A program made the position numbers and the translations under genes. From positions 1 through 64,000 of the forward strand of contig JBJMKZ010000017.1 in the NCBI GenBank assembly GCA_045805565.1: a stretch of 64,000 nt of DNA. The letters run 5' to 3'. This document shows positions 35,471-43,147 of this stretch, piece by piece (position 1 is the stretch's first letter; every line of letters starts with the position of its first letter). Under the pieces are notes generated by a model. That model was not told the DNA's origin and ran no database searches. It worked only from the letters and a program-made list of their open reading frames with translations. This stretch comes from DATAEY01 sp045805565 (GTDB taxonomy: Bacteria > Actinomycetota > Thermoleophilia > Solirubrobacterales > Solirubrobacteraceae).

Positions 35471-36406
35471 ATGAGCGTGACGGTGGTGGGTTCCATCGCC
35501 TTCGACTCGGTGCGGACGCCCTTCGACCGCCGAGAGCGGATGCTCGGCGGCTCCGCCGTGCACTTCGCCCTGGCCGCGTCGTTCTTCGCCGACGTACGGA
35601 TCGTGGGGCCGGTCGGCGACGACTTCGCCGAGTCCGAGTACGAGGTCCTGCGCGCGCGGGGGGTGGCGACCGACGACATCGAGCGGGTTCCCGGGGGCCG
35701 CACGTTCTTCTGGCGTGGTCACTACGGCTACGACCTCAACGTCGCCCACACCGAGGAGACGCAGCTCAACGTGTTCGGCGACTTCGAGCCGAAGCTGTCC
35801 GCGGCGTCGCGAGCGTGCGACGTGCTGTTCCTGGCCAACATCCAGCCCGACCTGCAGCGCCGCGTCCGACAGCAGACGCCGGACGCGCGCTTCGTCGCCA
35901 TGGACTCGATGAACCTCTGGATCGAGACCGCCCGCGACTCGCTCCGGGCGACGATCGCCGAGGTCGACTGCCTGCTGCTCAACGACGCCGAGCTGCGGAT
36001 GCTGACCGGCGAGCCGAGCCTGCTGCGCGCCGCGCGGGAAGTGATGCGCTGGGGCCCCTCGCTGGTGGTCGCCAAGCAGGGGGAGTACGGAGCCGCCCTG
36101 TTCGCGGGGGACGGGTTCTTCGCCCTCCCGGCCTTCCCGCTGGAAACCGTGCTCGACCCGACCGGCGCGGGCGACTCGTTCGCCGGTGGGTTCCTCGGCT
36201 ACGTGGCCGCCCACGGAGCGGACTCCGCCTCCGAGGAGACGCTGCGCCAGGCCATGGCCTACGGGACCGCGCTCGCCTCATTCAACGTCGAGGAGTTCGG
36301 GACCGAGCGGGTCAGGCGGCTGACGGCCGAGGAGATCACCGCCCGCGTGGCCGCCCTTCGCCGGATGACCACGTTCACGGACGCTCCCGCGGTGCTGCGC
36401 GAATGA
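35471..36406 (+). CDS. PfkB-family carbohydrate/nucleoside kinase
   Basis: A 311-residue ribokinase-fold kinase. The N-terminal G-S-I-A-F-D-S and M-L-G-G-S-A-V-H-F-A segments are substrate-binding. The PfkB signature D-P-T-G-A-G-D-S-F-A-G-G-F near residues 234-246 holds the catalytic Asp and the anion hole. The sugar is unknown. The family includes ribokinase, adenosine kinase and sugar-acid kinases. It stands alone, with a membrane mini-protein gene 47 bases downstream. Confidence 0.9.
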   Translation: MSVTVVGSIAFDSVRTPFDRRERMLGGSAVHFALAASFFADVRIVGPVGDDFAESEYEVLRARGVATDDIERVPGGRTFFWRGHYGYDLNVAHTEETQLNVFGDFEPKLSAASRACDVLFLANIQPDLQRRVRQQTPDARFVAMDSMNLWIETARDSLRATIAEVDCLLLNDAELRMLTGEPSLLRAAREVMRWGPSLVVAKQGEYGAALFAGDGFFALPAFPLETVLDPTGAGDSFAGGFLGYVAAHGADSASEETLRQAMAYGTALASFNVEEFGTERVRRLTAEEITARVAALRRMTTFTDAPAVLRE

Positions 36407-36414
36407 AACTCGCG

Positions 36415-36444
36415 GTGACAAATCCCCGCCGGGACGGGTAGGAT
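36415..36444 (+). promoter_or_regulatory. promoter of the 88-residue membrane protein gene
   Basis: GTGACA (36415-36420), an 18-base spacer, then TAGGAT (36439-36444), with the ATG 9 bases later. It is one of the few places here where both the -35 and -10 boxes are near consensus. Confidence 0.55.
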
Positions 36445-36453
36445 CGTCTGGGT

Positions 36454-36720
36454 ATGGGGTGGACGTTCGTCTACCTGATGCTGTTCCTCAAGCTGCCGAT
36501 CCTGGCGCTGCTGGGAATCGTCTGGTGGGCGATCCGCCAGGCGCCCGACCCGTACGAGCAGCCCTCCGGCGACGACGGCGGCATCAACCGCACCCCCCAT
36601 CCCCGCCGGCCGTTTCCGCGCCACCCCTCCCCCCGGCGCGGCCCGCACGGGGCACCCGCGCCGCCATCGCCGCCGCGGGTGCGCTCGGCGAACGCCCGCG
36701 CCCGGGCGCTCGAGCGCTGA
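36454..36720 (+). CDS. small single-pass membrane protein
   Basis: An 88-residue protein. One N-terminal transmembrane helix (about residues 4-26, L-M-L-F-L-K-L-P-I-L-A-L-L-G-I-V-W-W) is followed by a disordered tail very rich in Pro, Arg and His. No family was recognised. It is 26 bases upstream of dcd, so the two may be co-transcribed. Confidence 0.6.
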   Translation: MGWTFVYLMLFLKLPILALLGIVWWAIRQAPDPYEQPSGDDGGINRTPHPRRPFPRHPSPRRGPHGAPAPPSPPRVRSANARARALER

Positions 36721-36746
36721 CCGCGCCGCCTGCCAGACTGCAGCGC

Positions 36747-37343
36747 ATGGACGGTCACCCGGTCTCCGTCCTCTCGGACGCCACCATCATGCGCCTGGTT
36801 CGCGCCGGCCGAATTCGCGTCGAGCCATGGGACGAGTCATTGGTCCAGCCGGCCAGCGTCGATCTGCGCCTGGGCGACTCGTTCCGGGTGTTCCACAACC
36901 ACCGGGCGTCGGTCATCGACCTGCGGGATCCGCCCGCAAACCTGACCGAGGAGGTCCGGATCGGCCCCGAGGAGCCGTTCGTGATCCATCCCGGCGAGTT
37001 CTGCCTGGGTCGCACCGTGGAGTGGATCGAGCTTCCCGATGACATCGTGGCGCGGATCGAGGGGAAGAGTTCGCTGGGCCGTCTCGGGCTGATCGTCCAC
37101 GCCACCGCCGGCTTCTGCGATCCGGGCTGGCGGGGAACCCTCACGCTCGAGCTCAACAACCTCACGCGCGTCCCGATCCGGCTCTATCCCGGCCTGCCGA
37201 TCGCCCAGCTGTCGTTCATGACGCTCGACGCGCCGGCGCTGCGCCCGTACGGGCACGAGCAGCTCGGCAGCCATTACCAGGGCCAGGTCGAGGCGACCGA
37301 GAGCCGCTACCGCGCGGTCCCGGCCGCTCGCAGCCGGCGCTGA
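36747..37343 (+). CDS. dcd: dCTP deaminase
   Basis: A 198-residue homotrimer-forming enzyme of the dUTPase fold. It deaminates dCTP to dUTP, the precursor for thymidylate. Family motifs are Q-P-A-S-V-D-L-R-L-G, the catalytic-Glu region (E-W-I-E-L-P-D-D), G-K-S-S-L-G-R-L-G-L and A-G-F-C-D-P-G-W-R-G. I cannot say from sequence alone whether it also hydrolyses dUTP, as some actinobacterial and archaeal members do. ATG 36747 was chosen. GTG 36762 is a shorter alternative. Confidence 0.93.
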   Translation: MDGHPVSVLSDATIMRLVRAGRIRVEPWDESLVQPASVDLRLGDSFRVFHNHRASVIDLRDPPANLTEEVRIGPEEPFVIHPGEFCLGRTVEWIELPDDIVARIEGKSSLGRLGLIVHATAGFCDPGWRGTLTLELNNLTRVPIRLYPGLPIAQLSFMTLDAPALRPYGHEQLGSHYQGQVEATESRYRAVPAARSRR

Positions 37344-37460
37344 GCGCATCAGGCGAGCCCGCGCCGGCGCTCGCAAGGTCCCTGCTGTCACGCCGAAGAC
37401 GGCGGAAGGTGGAAAATGGGTAGTAAGGAGTGGTCGAGCGTCGAGCGAACAAGGAGCGCG

Positions 37461-38801
37461 ATGAGCCCCAAGACAGAGACCAAGACGGAGGCCAGGGCCG
37501 ACGGCCAGGTAGAAGGCGGAAAGCAGACGCTCAGCGTCACCGACAATCGAACCGGCAAGGACTACGAGCTCGAGATCACCGACGGAACCATCCGCGCCAT
37601 CGAGCTGCGCGAGATCAAGGTGTCCGAGGACGACTTCGGGCTGATGAGCTACGACCCCTCCTACCTGAACACCGCCTCGTGCCGCAGCGCGATCACGTTC
37701 ATCGACGGCGACGAGGGGATCCTCGAGTATCGCGGCTACCCGATCGAGCAGCTCGCCGAGCAGTCGAGCTATCTCGAGGTCGCCTACCTGCTGGTCCATG
37801 GCGAGCTGCCGAACAAGCAGCAGCTCGAAGAGTGGGCGCACGAAGTCACCATCCACACCTTCGTCCACGAGAACGTCAAGGCGTTCATGCAGGGCTTCCG
37901 CCACGACGCCCATCCGATGGGGATGCTGCTGGGCTCGATGGGCGCCCTGTCGACGTTCTATCCCGACGCCAACGAGATCAAGGACCCCGACAACCGCTAC
38001 CTGCAGATCATCCGGCTCATCGCGAAGATGCCGACCCTGGCCGCCTTCGCGTTCCGCCACTCCAACGGCCAGCCCTACGTCTATCCCGACAACGACCTCA
38101 ACTACCCCGGCAACTTCCTCTCGATGCTCTACAAGATGACCGAGTTGAAGTACGAGCCCGACGAGCGCTTGGAGCGAGCGCTCGACATCCTGTTCATCCT
38201 CCACGCCGACCACGAGCAGAACTGCTCGACGAGCGCGGTACGCCAGGTCGGTTCCTCGCAGGTGGATCCGTATTCGGCGGTGGCCGCCGGCGTGGCCGCG
38301 CTGTACGGGCCGCTGCACGGCGGGGCCAACGAGGCGGTCCTGCGGATGCTCAAGCGCATCGAGTCCAAGGACAACGTGGCCGACTTCATCAAGGGGGTGA
38401 AGGACGGCGACGAGCGCCTGATGGGCTTCGGCCATCGGGTGTACAAGAACTACGACCCGCGCGCCAAGATCATCAAGCAGGCGGTCGACGACGTCTTCGA
38501 GGTGACGGGCACCAACCCGCTGCTGGACATCGCGCTGGAGCTCGAGAAGATCGCGCTGGACGACGATTACTTCGTCGAGCGCAAGCTGTACCCCAACGTG
38601 GACTTCTACTCCGGCCTGATCTACGAGGCGCTGGGGATGCCGACCTCGATGTTCCCGGTCATGTTCGCCATACCGCGCACCAGCGGATGGATCGCCCAGT
38701 GGTTGGAGATGGTCGAGGACGACGAGCAGAAGATCGCGCGCCCGCGCCAGGTCTACGTCGGCGCGCGCGCGCGCGACTACGTGCCGATCGACCAGCGCTG
38801 A
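37461..38801 (+). CDS. gltA: citrate synthase
   Basis: A 446-residue type II (hexameric-type) citrate synthase that condenses acetyl-CoA with oxaloacetate at the entry of the TCA cycle. The catalytic residues lie in G-P-L-H-G-G-A-N-E-A (His), G-F-G-H-R-V-Y-K (His) and N-V-D-F-Y-S-G (Asp). The first 45 residues form a Lys/Glu-rich extension before the beta-rich N-terminal domain. ATG 37461 follows a clear AAGGAG. An upstream in-frame start at 37416 would add 15 unlikely residues. The 117-base leader has no clear promoter hexamers. Confidence 0.95.
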   Translation: MSPKTETKTEARADGQVEGGKQTLSVTDNRTGKDYELEITDGTIRAIELREIKVSEDDFGLMSYDPSYLNTASCRSAITFIDGDEGILEYRGYPIEQLAEQSSYLEVAYLLVHGELPNKQQLEEWAHEVTIHTFVHENVKAFMQGFRHDAHPMGMLLGSMGALSTFYPDANEIKDPDNRYLQIIRLIAKMPTLAAFAFRHSNGQPYVYPDNDLNYPGNFLSMLYKMTELKYEPDERLERALDILFILHADHEQNCSTSAVRQVGSSQVDPYSAVAAGVAALYGPLHGGANEAVLRMLKRIESKDNVADFIKGVKDGDERLMGFGHRVYKNYDPRAKIIKQAVDDVFEVTGTNPLLDIALELEKIALDDDYFVERKLYPNVDFYSGLIYEALGMPTSMFPVMFAIPRTSGWIAQWLEMVEDDEQKIARPRQVYVGARARDYVPIDQR

Positions 38802-38831
38802 CGGCCTAGGCCTTCCGACCGGGGCGGCGGC

Positions 38832-38837
38832 TAGCTT
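38832..38837 (+). promoter_or_regulatory. -10 element of bioA
   Basis: TAGCTT, eight bases before GTG 38846. Confidence 0.4.
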
Positions 38838-38845
38838 GCCGCATC

Positions 38846-40195
38846 GTGGACACCGCCGGGCTCGCGGCGCTCGATCGCAGGCACCTGTGGCACCCGTTCA
38901 CTCAGCAGCGCGGATGGGAGGCCGAGCCTCCCGTCGTCATCGAGCGGGCTGACGGCACCACGCTCTACGACTCGGACGGCAACGCCTACATCGACGGCGT
39001 GTCGTCGCTGTGGTGCAACGTCCACGGCCATCGCCACCACCTGATCGACGCCGCGATTCGCCTCCAGCTCGAGCGGATGGCCCACTCGACCATGCTAGGG
39101 CTCACCCATGGGCCGGCGATCGAGCTCGCGCGCCGTCTGGTGGAGATCGCGCCGGCGGGCGCCTCGCGGGGCGGGCGCCTGAGCCGGGTGTTCTTCTCGG
39201 ACAACGGCTCCACGGCGGCCGAGGTGGCCCTCAAGATGGCCTTCCAGTGGTGGGCGCAGCGCGGCGAGCCGGCGCGCAGCGGCTTCATCTGCCTGCGTGA
39301 CGGCTACCACGGCGACACGATCGGGTCGGTGTCGGTCGGGCGCATCGAGCTGTTCCACTCGCTCTATCGGCCGCTTCTGTTCGACACCTGGGCCGCCGAG
39401 CCCGGCGACGCGCAGGACATGGAGGCGCTGCTCGACGAGCACGGCGAGCGGGTGGCCGCGGTCATACTCGAGCCGCTGGTTCAGGGCGCCGCCGGAATGG
39501 TCGTTCACCCGCCGGGCTATCTGCGCCGGGTTCGTGACCTGTGTGATCGCCATGGCGTGCTCCTGATCTGCGATGAGGTGGCGACCGGGTTCGGACGCAC
39601 GGGTCGCATGTTCGCCTGCCAGCACGAGGAGGTCGTCCCCGACTTCCTGTGCCTGTCGAAGGGGCTGACCGGCGGCTATCTGCCGCTGGCCGCGACGCTG
39701 ACCACCGAGCGCGTCTACGAAGGCTTCCTGGGGGAGCACGCCGAGCTCAAGACGTTCTTCCACGGCCACACCTACACCGGCAATCCGCTGGCCTGCGCGG
39801 CCGCCCTGGCATCGCTCGACGTCTTCGAGCAGGAGCGGACGATCGACCGCCTGCAGGTCAAGATCGCGCTCCTGCGCCGCTGGCTGGCTCGCTACGCCGA
39901 GCCGCTGGACACGGTCGCCGAGGTGCGACAACGGGGGTTCATGGTGGGCATCGAGCTGGACGGCCTCCCGCTCGAGGCCCGCATAGGCCATCAGGTGACC
40001 CTTGCCGCCCGACGGCGGGGCGCGATCATCCGCCCGCTCGGCGACGTGGTGGTGCTGATGCCTCCGCTGGCGATCGCCGAGGCGCAGCTTCGCCGCCTGG
40101 TCGAGATCACCGCCGAGGCGATCGCCGAAGCGACCGCGCCCCGGGCCCGCCGACGCCGGCCCAGGCCGTCGGCGGTCGCCCGGTCGGGCGTCTAG
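38846..40195 (+). CDS. bioA: adenosylmethionine-8-amino-7-oxononanoate aminotransferase
   Basis: A 449-residue class III PLP aminotransferase of biotin synthesis, converting KAPA to DAPA with SAM as amino donor. The N-terminal H-L-W-H-P-F-T-Q and the G-V-S-S-L-W-C-N-V-H-G-H segment are BioA hallmarks. The PLP Asp lies in I-C-D-E-V-A-T-G-F-G-R-T-G, and the Schiff-base Lys in L-S-K-G-L-T-G-G-Y. No bioF, bioD or bioB is in the window, so the pathway is split across the genome. Its stop shares the CTAG tetramer with the converging rubredoxin stop. Confidence 0.93.
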   Translation: MDTAGLAALDRRHLWHPFTQQRGWEAEPPVVIERADGTTLYDSDGNAYIDGVSSLWCNVHGHRHHLIDAAIRLQLERMAHSTMLGLTHGPAIELARRLVEIAPAGASRGGRLSRVFFSDNGSTAAEVALKMAFQWWAQRGEPARSGFICLRDGYHGDTIGSVSVGRIELFHSLYRPLLFDTWAAEPGDAQDMEALLDEHGERVAAVILEPLVQGAAGMVVHPPGYLRRVRDLCDRHGVLLICDEVATGFGRTGRMFACQHEEVVPDFLCLSKGLTGGYLPLAATLTTERVYEGFLGEHAELKTFFHGHTYTGNPLACAAALASLDVFEQERTIDRLQVKIALLRRWLARYAEPLDTVAEVRQRGFMVGIELDGLPLEARIGHQVTLAARRRGAIIRPLGDVVVLMPPLAIAEAQLRRLVEITAEAIAEATAPRARRRRPRPSAVARSGV

Positions 40196-40371
40196 TCCTC
40201 GTAGGGCTCGAAGTCGCGCTTGCGCGCGCCGCACACCGGGCAGAACCAGTCCTCCGGGATCGCCTCGAACGGCGTGCCGGGCGCGATTCCGCCGTCGGGG
40301 TCACCTTCGGCCGGATCGTAGATGAATCCGCATGAGGTGCAGATCCAAAGCTGCGCCGTCCCCGCCTCCAC
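40192..40371 (-). CDS. rubredoxin
   Basis: A 59-residue Fe(Cys)4 electron carrier. Both knuckles are present, C-T-S-C-G near residues 10-14 and C-P-V-C-G-A near 43-48, with the usual Y-D-P-x-x-G-D-P and F-x-x-I-P-E-D-W between. GTG 40371 follows TACCCT by six bases. The stop TAG lies in CTAG at 40192-40195, so it overlaps the bioA stop on the other strand. Rubredoxins feed alkane hydroxylases, oxygen-reducing flavoproteins or peroxide defence. No partner is adjacent. Confidence 0.92.
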   Translation of the reverse strand: MEAGTAQLWICTSCGFIYDPAEGDPDGGIAPGTPFEAIPEDWFCPVCGARKRDFEPYED

Positions 40372-40425
40372 CGGCGTAGGGTAGCGATCCGGCTCGCGCC
40401 CTCGGCGGGCAGTAGGGTCCGACTC
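40372..40425. promoter_or_regulatory. divergent leaderless promoters, rubredoxin / Nudix
   Basis: TACCCT (minus, 40383-40378) is 6 bases before the rubredoxin GTG. TAGGGT (plus, 40413-40418) is 7 bases before GTG 40426. The gap is 54 bases. Confidence 0.5.
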
Positions 40426-41064
40426 GTGGAGTTGGACCGCGACGCTCTCCAGCACTCGGGCGAGGAGTACAACCCGGGCGAGCCCACGGTCCCCCGGCAG
40501 GCGGCCTCGGTGATCCTCCTGCGTGGTGGCGACCGGCGACTCGAGGTCCTGCTGGTCAAGCGCAACCCGGCGGCCCGCTTCATGGGCGGCGCGTGGGTGT
40601 TCCCGGGCGGCGCGGTCGACGCCCGTGAGGGCGAGGGTGACGCCTCGCACCGCGCGGCGGCCGTGCGGGAGCTCGCCGAGGAGGCCGGGGTGGAGATCGA
40701 CGGCTCCGACTCGCTTGTCAAGTACTCGCGCTGGATAACTCCGGCCCAGGTGAGGATCCGCTTCGACACCCACTTCTTCCTGGCCACGCTGCCGGCCGGA
40801 GCCCGGGCGCGACCGGATGGGCGGGAGACGGTGGACGCGCGCTGGTTCTCGCCCCGGGGAGCCCTGGACGCCCATGCCGCGGGCGAGATCCTGCTTGTCT
40901 TCCCGACGATCAAGCACCTCGAGCAGCTGGCGCGCTTCCCGTCGACCCAAGCCGTGCTGGAGCACACCCGCGCCGGCGAGGTGGTGCCGGTCGAGCCCCG
41001 GGTGGTGGTGTCCGGTGAGACGGCGCGCGTCGTGCTTCCGGGTGAGCCGGGCTACGACGACTGA
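40426..41064 (+). CDS. Nudix hydrolase
   Basis: A 212-residue protein. The Nudix box spans about residues 65-93 and has about five extra residues between G-A-V-D-A-R-E and R-E-L-A-E-E-A-G-V. Such an insertion is seen in the NUDT7/NUDT19-like group, some of which hydrolyse CoA derivatives. F-M-G-G-A-W-V-F-P-G-G precedes the box. The substrate is otherwise unknown. The GTG start has no SD and follows TAGGGT. Confidence 0.88.
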   Translation: MELDRDALQHSGEEYNPGEPTVPRQAASVILLRGGDRRLEVLLVKRNPAARFMGGAWVFPGGAVDAREGEGDASHRAAAVRELAEEAGVEIDGSDSLVKYSRWITPAQVRIRFDTHFFLATLPAGARARPDGRETVDARWFSPRGALDAHAAGEILLVFPTIKHLEQLARFPSTQAVLEHTRAGEVVPVEPRVVVSGETARVVLPGEPGYDD

Positions 41065-41088
41065 GCCTGGGGCGAGCGCCAGCGCTTA

Positions 41089-41094
41089 TACGCT
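41089..41094 (+). promoter_or_regulatory. -10 element of the split-barrel protein gene
   Basis: TACGCT, seven bases before ATG 41102, within an AT-richer TTATACGCTT run. Confidence 0.45.
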
Positions 41095-41101
41095 TCGCGC
41101 G

Positions 41102-42073
41102 ATGACCGCCACGCTGCCCGACGAGGTCCAGGGCGTCTTCCACCGCTTTGTCACGACCGAGTTCACCACGCTCGATACGCGTGGCCAGCCGATCACCTGG
41201 CCCGTCATCCCCTTCTGCCGGCCGGGCGAGGCCACCATCGACGTGACCACCGGGCTCGGCTACCCCAAGAAGGCGCGGGATGCCCGTGCCAACCCCCAGG
41301 TCGCCCTGCTGTTCTCGGACCCGACGGGGAGCGGACTGGACGACCCGCCGGCGGTCCTGGTGCAGGGCACGGCCGACGTCGACGACCGCGACCTCGACGA
41401 CAACCGCCGCCGGTACGAGCGCGAGTCGCTGGAGAAGCTGCCGGCCACCAAGTCGATGATGCCGCCCCAACCGCTCAGGCGTCTGTTCAGCTGGTACTTC
41501 ACGCGAATCTACGTCCATGTGCGGCCCGAGCGGGTATTCGTATGGCCGCGGGGCGACATGGAGGCGGAGCCCCAGCTGCTGGGGGCACGCCTCGAGGAGG
41601 TCCGCTCCGGCCACCCCGAGGAGCTCGAGCACGGCCACGCGGATCCCGAAGGCGGCTCGACCGCCTGGGACGAGCGCATCGAGGAGATGGGCGAGCGCTA
41701 CCGGACCGCCGTCCTGTCCGTGGTCTCGCCCGACGGGTTCCCGTTCTCCGTCCGAGTGCCGATCCGACCCGACCGCGCGGGCGGCCTGATCCGGATCGAG
41801 CGCACGGCGGTGGGCGCGCCGCTGGAGCCGGGTCGCGCCTGCCTCGCCGCGCACGACCACGCCCCCGACTTCTCCTGGCAGCGCAATTTCCAGGTCCGCG
41901 GCGACCTGGTGCGCGATGAACGCGGATGGGCGCTGGTGCCGCACAAGCTGATCGGCGGCTTCGAGCTGCCGCCGACCTCCGCGCTGGCCCGTTACCGTCT
42001 CAACGCGGCCAAGGCGTGGCGCTTTCGCAAGACCGCCAAGCGCGAGCTCGCCAAGCGGTCAGGGCCTCGATGA
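41102..42073 (+). CDS. tandem pyridoxamine 5'-phosphate oxidase-like (FMN/F420 split-barrel) protein
   Basis: A 323-residue protein with two split-barrel halves. The first (about 1-155) has the T-L-D-T-R-G-Q-P-I-T-W-P-V strand and K-K-A-R-D-A-R-A-N-P-Q-V-A-L-L-F. The second (about 195-300) has T-A-V-L-S-V-V-S-P-D-G-F-P-F-S-V-R-V-P-I. In actinobacteria such barrels bind FMN or F420 and reduce varied substrates. Here the two halves differ strongly, so one may be structural. The stop overlaps the epimerase start (ATGA). Confidence 0.78.
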   Translation: MTATLPDEVQGVFHRFVTTEFTTLDTRGQPITWPVIPFCRPGEATIDVTTGLGYPKKARDARANPQVALLFSDPTGSGLDDPPAVLVQGTADVDDRDLDDNRRRYERESLEKLPATKSMMPPQPLRRLFSWYFTRIYVHVRPERVFVWPRGDMEAEPQLLGARLEEVRSGHPEELEHGHADPEGGSTAWDERIEEMGERYRTAVLSVVSPDGFPFSVRVPIRPDRAGGLIRIERTAVGAPLEPGRACLAAHDHAPDFSWQRNFQVRGDLVRDERGWALVPHKLIGGFELPPTSALARYRLNAAKAWRFRKTAKRELAKRSGPR

Positions 42074-43113
42074 CCCAGCCCCGGCGAAGCGCGCGTCGCC
42101 AGCGCCTGACCGTGGCCGTCACCGGGCCCACCGGAGACATCGGCAAGCCGCTCATCCGGGCGCTGGAGCGCTCCCGCATCGTGAACCGGGTGATAGGGAT
42201 GGCCCGCCGGCCGTTCGATCCCGATCAGCATGGCTGGCGTAAGACCGAGTACCGGCGCGGCGACGTCCTCGACCGCGACTCGGTGGAGGCGCTGGTAGCC
42301 GAGGCGGACGTGGTCGTGCACCTGGCGTTCATGATCATGGGCGGGCTCGACCAGACGCGGCAGGTCAACCTCGAGGGATCGCGCAACGTGTTCGAGGCGG
42401 CGATCGGGGCGCCGCGGGTGAAGCGGCTGGTCTACGCCTCGTCGGTCGCCGCCTACGGGTTCCACGAGGATGCCCCGCAGCCGCTGACCGAGGACGTCCC
42501 GCCGCGCGGCACCGACGCCTTCTACTACTCGGCGCAGAAGTCGGAGCTCGAGGGGCTGCTCTCCGAGCTGCTGTCGGACTCTGACACCGACGCCTATGTG
42601 TTCCGACCGTCGATCGTGGCCGGCCCAGAGTCGCTGCTGCTGATCGAGAACATCCCCTACGTGTCCTTGGCCGACCGGCTGCCCGGTGCGGTTCGCGCCC
42701 TGTTCGACGTCGTGCCGGCCCTCAAGCCGGTGATCCCGGACCCTGGAGTCGAGTTCCAGCTGGTGCACGCCGACGACGTGGCCACCGCGATGCGCGAAGC
42801 GGTGCGGGGTCGCGGGGAGCCGGGCGCCTACAACCTGGCCGGCGAAGGCCGGCTGACCATGTCCGACGTGGCCGGCGAACTGGGCTGGTACGCGATCCCG
42901 ATCCCGGACCTCGCGGTGGACGTCGGCGCCGGGCTGGCGGCGCGCGTGCCGTTCCTGCCTCCGGAGGCGGCGTGGCTGCAGGCCCTTCGGACGCCGGTGG
43001 TCATGGACACCTCCAAGGCCAAGCGGGAGCTGGGCTGGCGACCCAAACACGACGCACGCCAGACGCTGGGCGAGACGGTGGCGGCGGCGCGCGAACAGCA
43101 GCTGCTGGGCTGA
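42070..43113 (+). CDS. NAD-dependent epimerase/dehydratase (extended SDR)
   Basis: A 347-residue extended short-chain dehydrogenase/reductase. The cofactor motif T-G-P-T-G-D-I-G lies near residues 18-25, the V-Y-A-S-S-V-A-A-Y strand supplies the catalytic Ser region, and Y-Y-S-A-Q-K is the catalytic Tyr-x3-Lys. The substrate is probably a nucleotide sugar or a lipid-type 3-hydroxy compound. It is translationally coupled to the split-barrel protein, suggesting a shared pathway. Confidence 0.88.
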   Translation: MTQPRRSARRQRLTVAVTGPTGDIGKPLIRALERSRIVNRVIGMARRPFDPDQHGWRKTEYRRGDVLDRDSVEALVAEADVVVHLAFMIMGGLDQTRQVNLEGSRNVFEAAIGAPRVKRLVYASSVAAYGFHEDAPQPLTEDVPPRGTDAFYYSAQKSELEGLLSELLSDSDTDAYVFRPSIVAGPESLLLIENIPYVSLADRLPGAVRALFDVVPALKPVIPDPGVEFQLVHADDVATAMREAVRGRGEPGAYNLAGEGRLTMSDVAGELGWYAIPIPDLAVDVGAGLAARVPFLPPEAAWLQALRTPVVMDTSKAKRELGWRPKHDARQTLGETVAAAREQQLLG

Positions 43114-43120
43114 GGACCGT

Positions 43121-43139
43121 CCGCCGAGGCTGCCGGCGG
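43121..43139. terminator. possible bidirectional hairpin between convergent genes
   Basis: CCGCCG, a 7-base loop, then CGGCGG, in the 34-base gap between the epimerase and alcohol dehydrogenase stops. No U-tract is present. Confidence 0.35.
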
Positions 43140-43147
43140 GTTGCGCC

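Noticed and set aside
38755..38775. Alternating GC run near the end of gltA
   Set aside because: It encodes the Ala/Arg-rich G-A-R-A-R-D segment of citrate synthase. It could form Z-DNA but needs no separate explanation.
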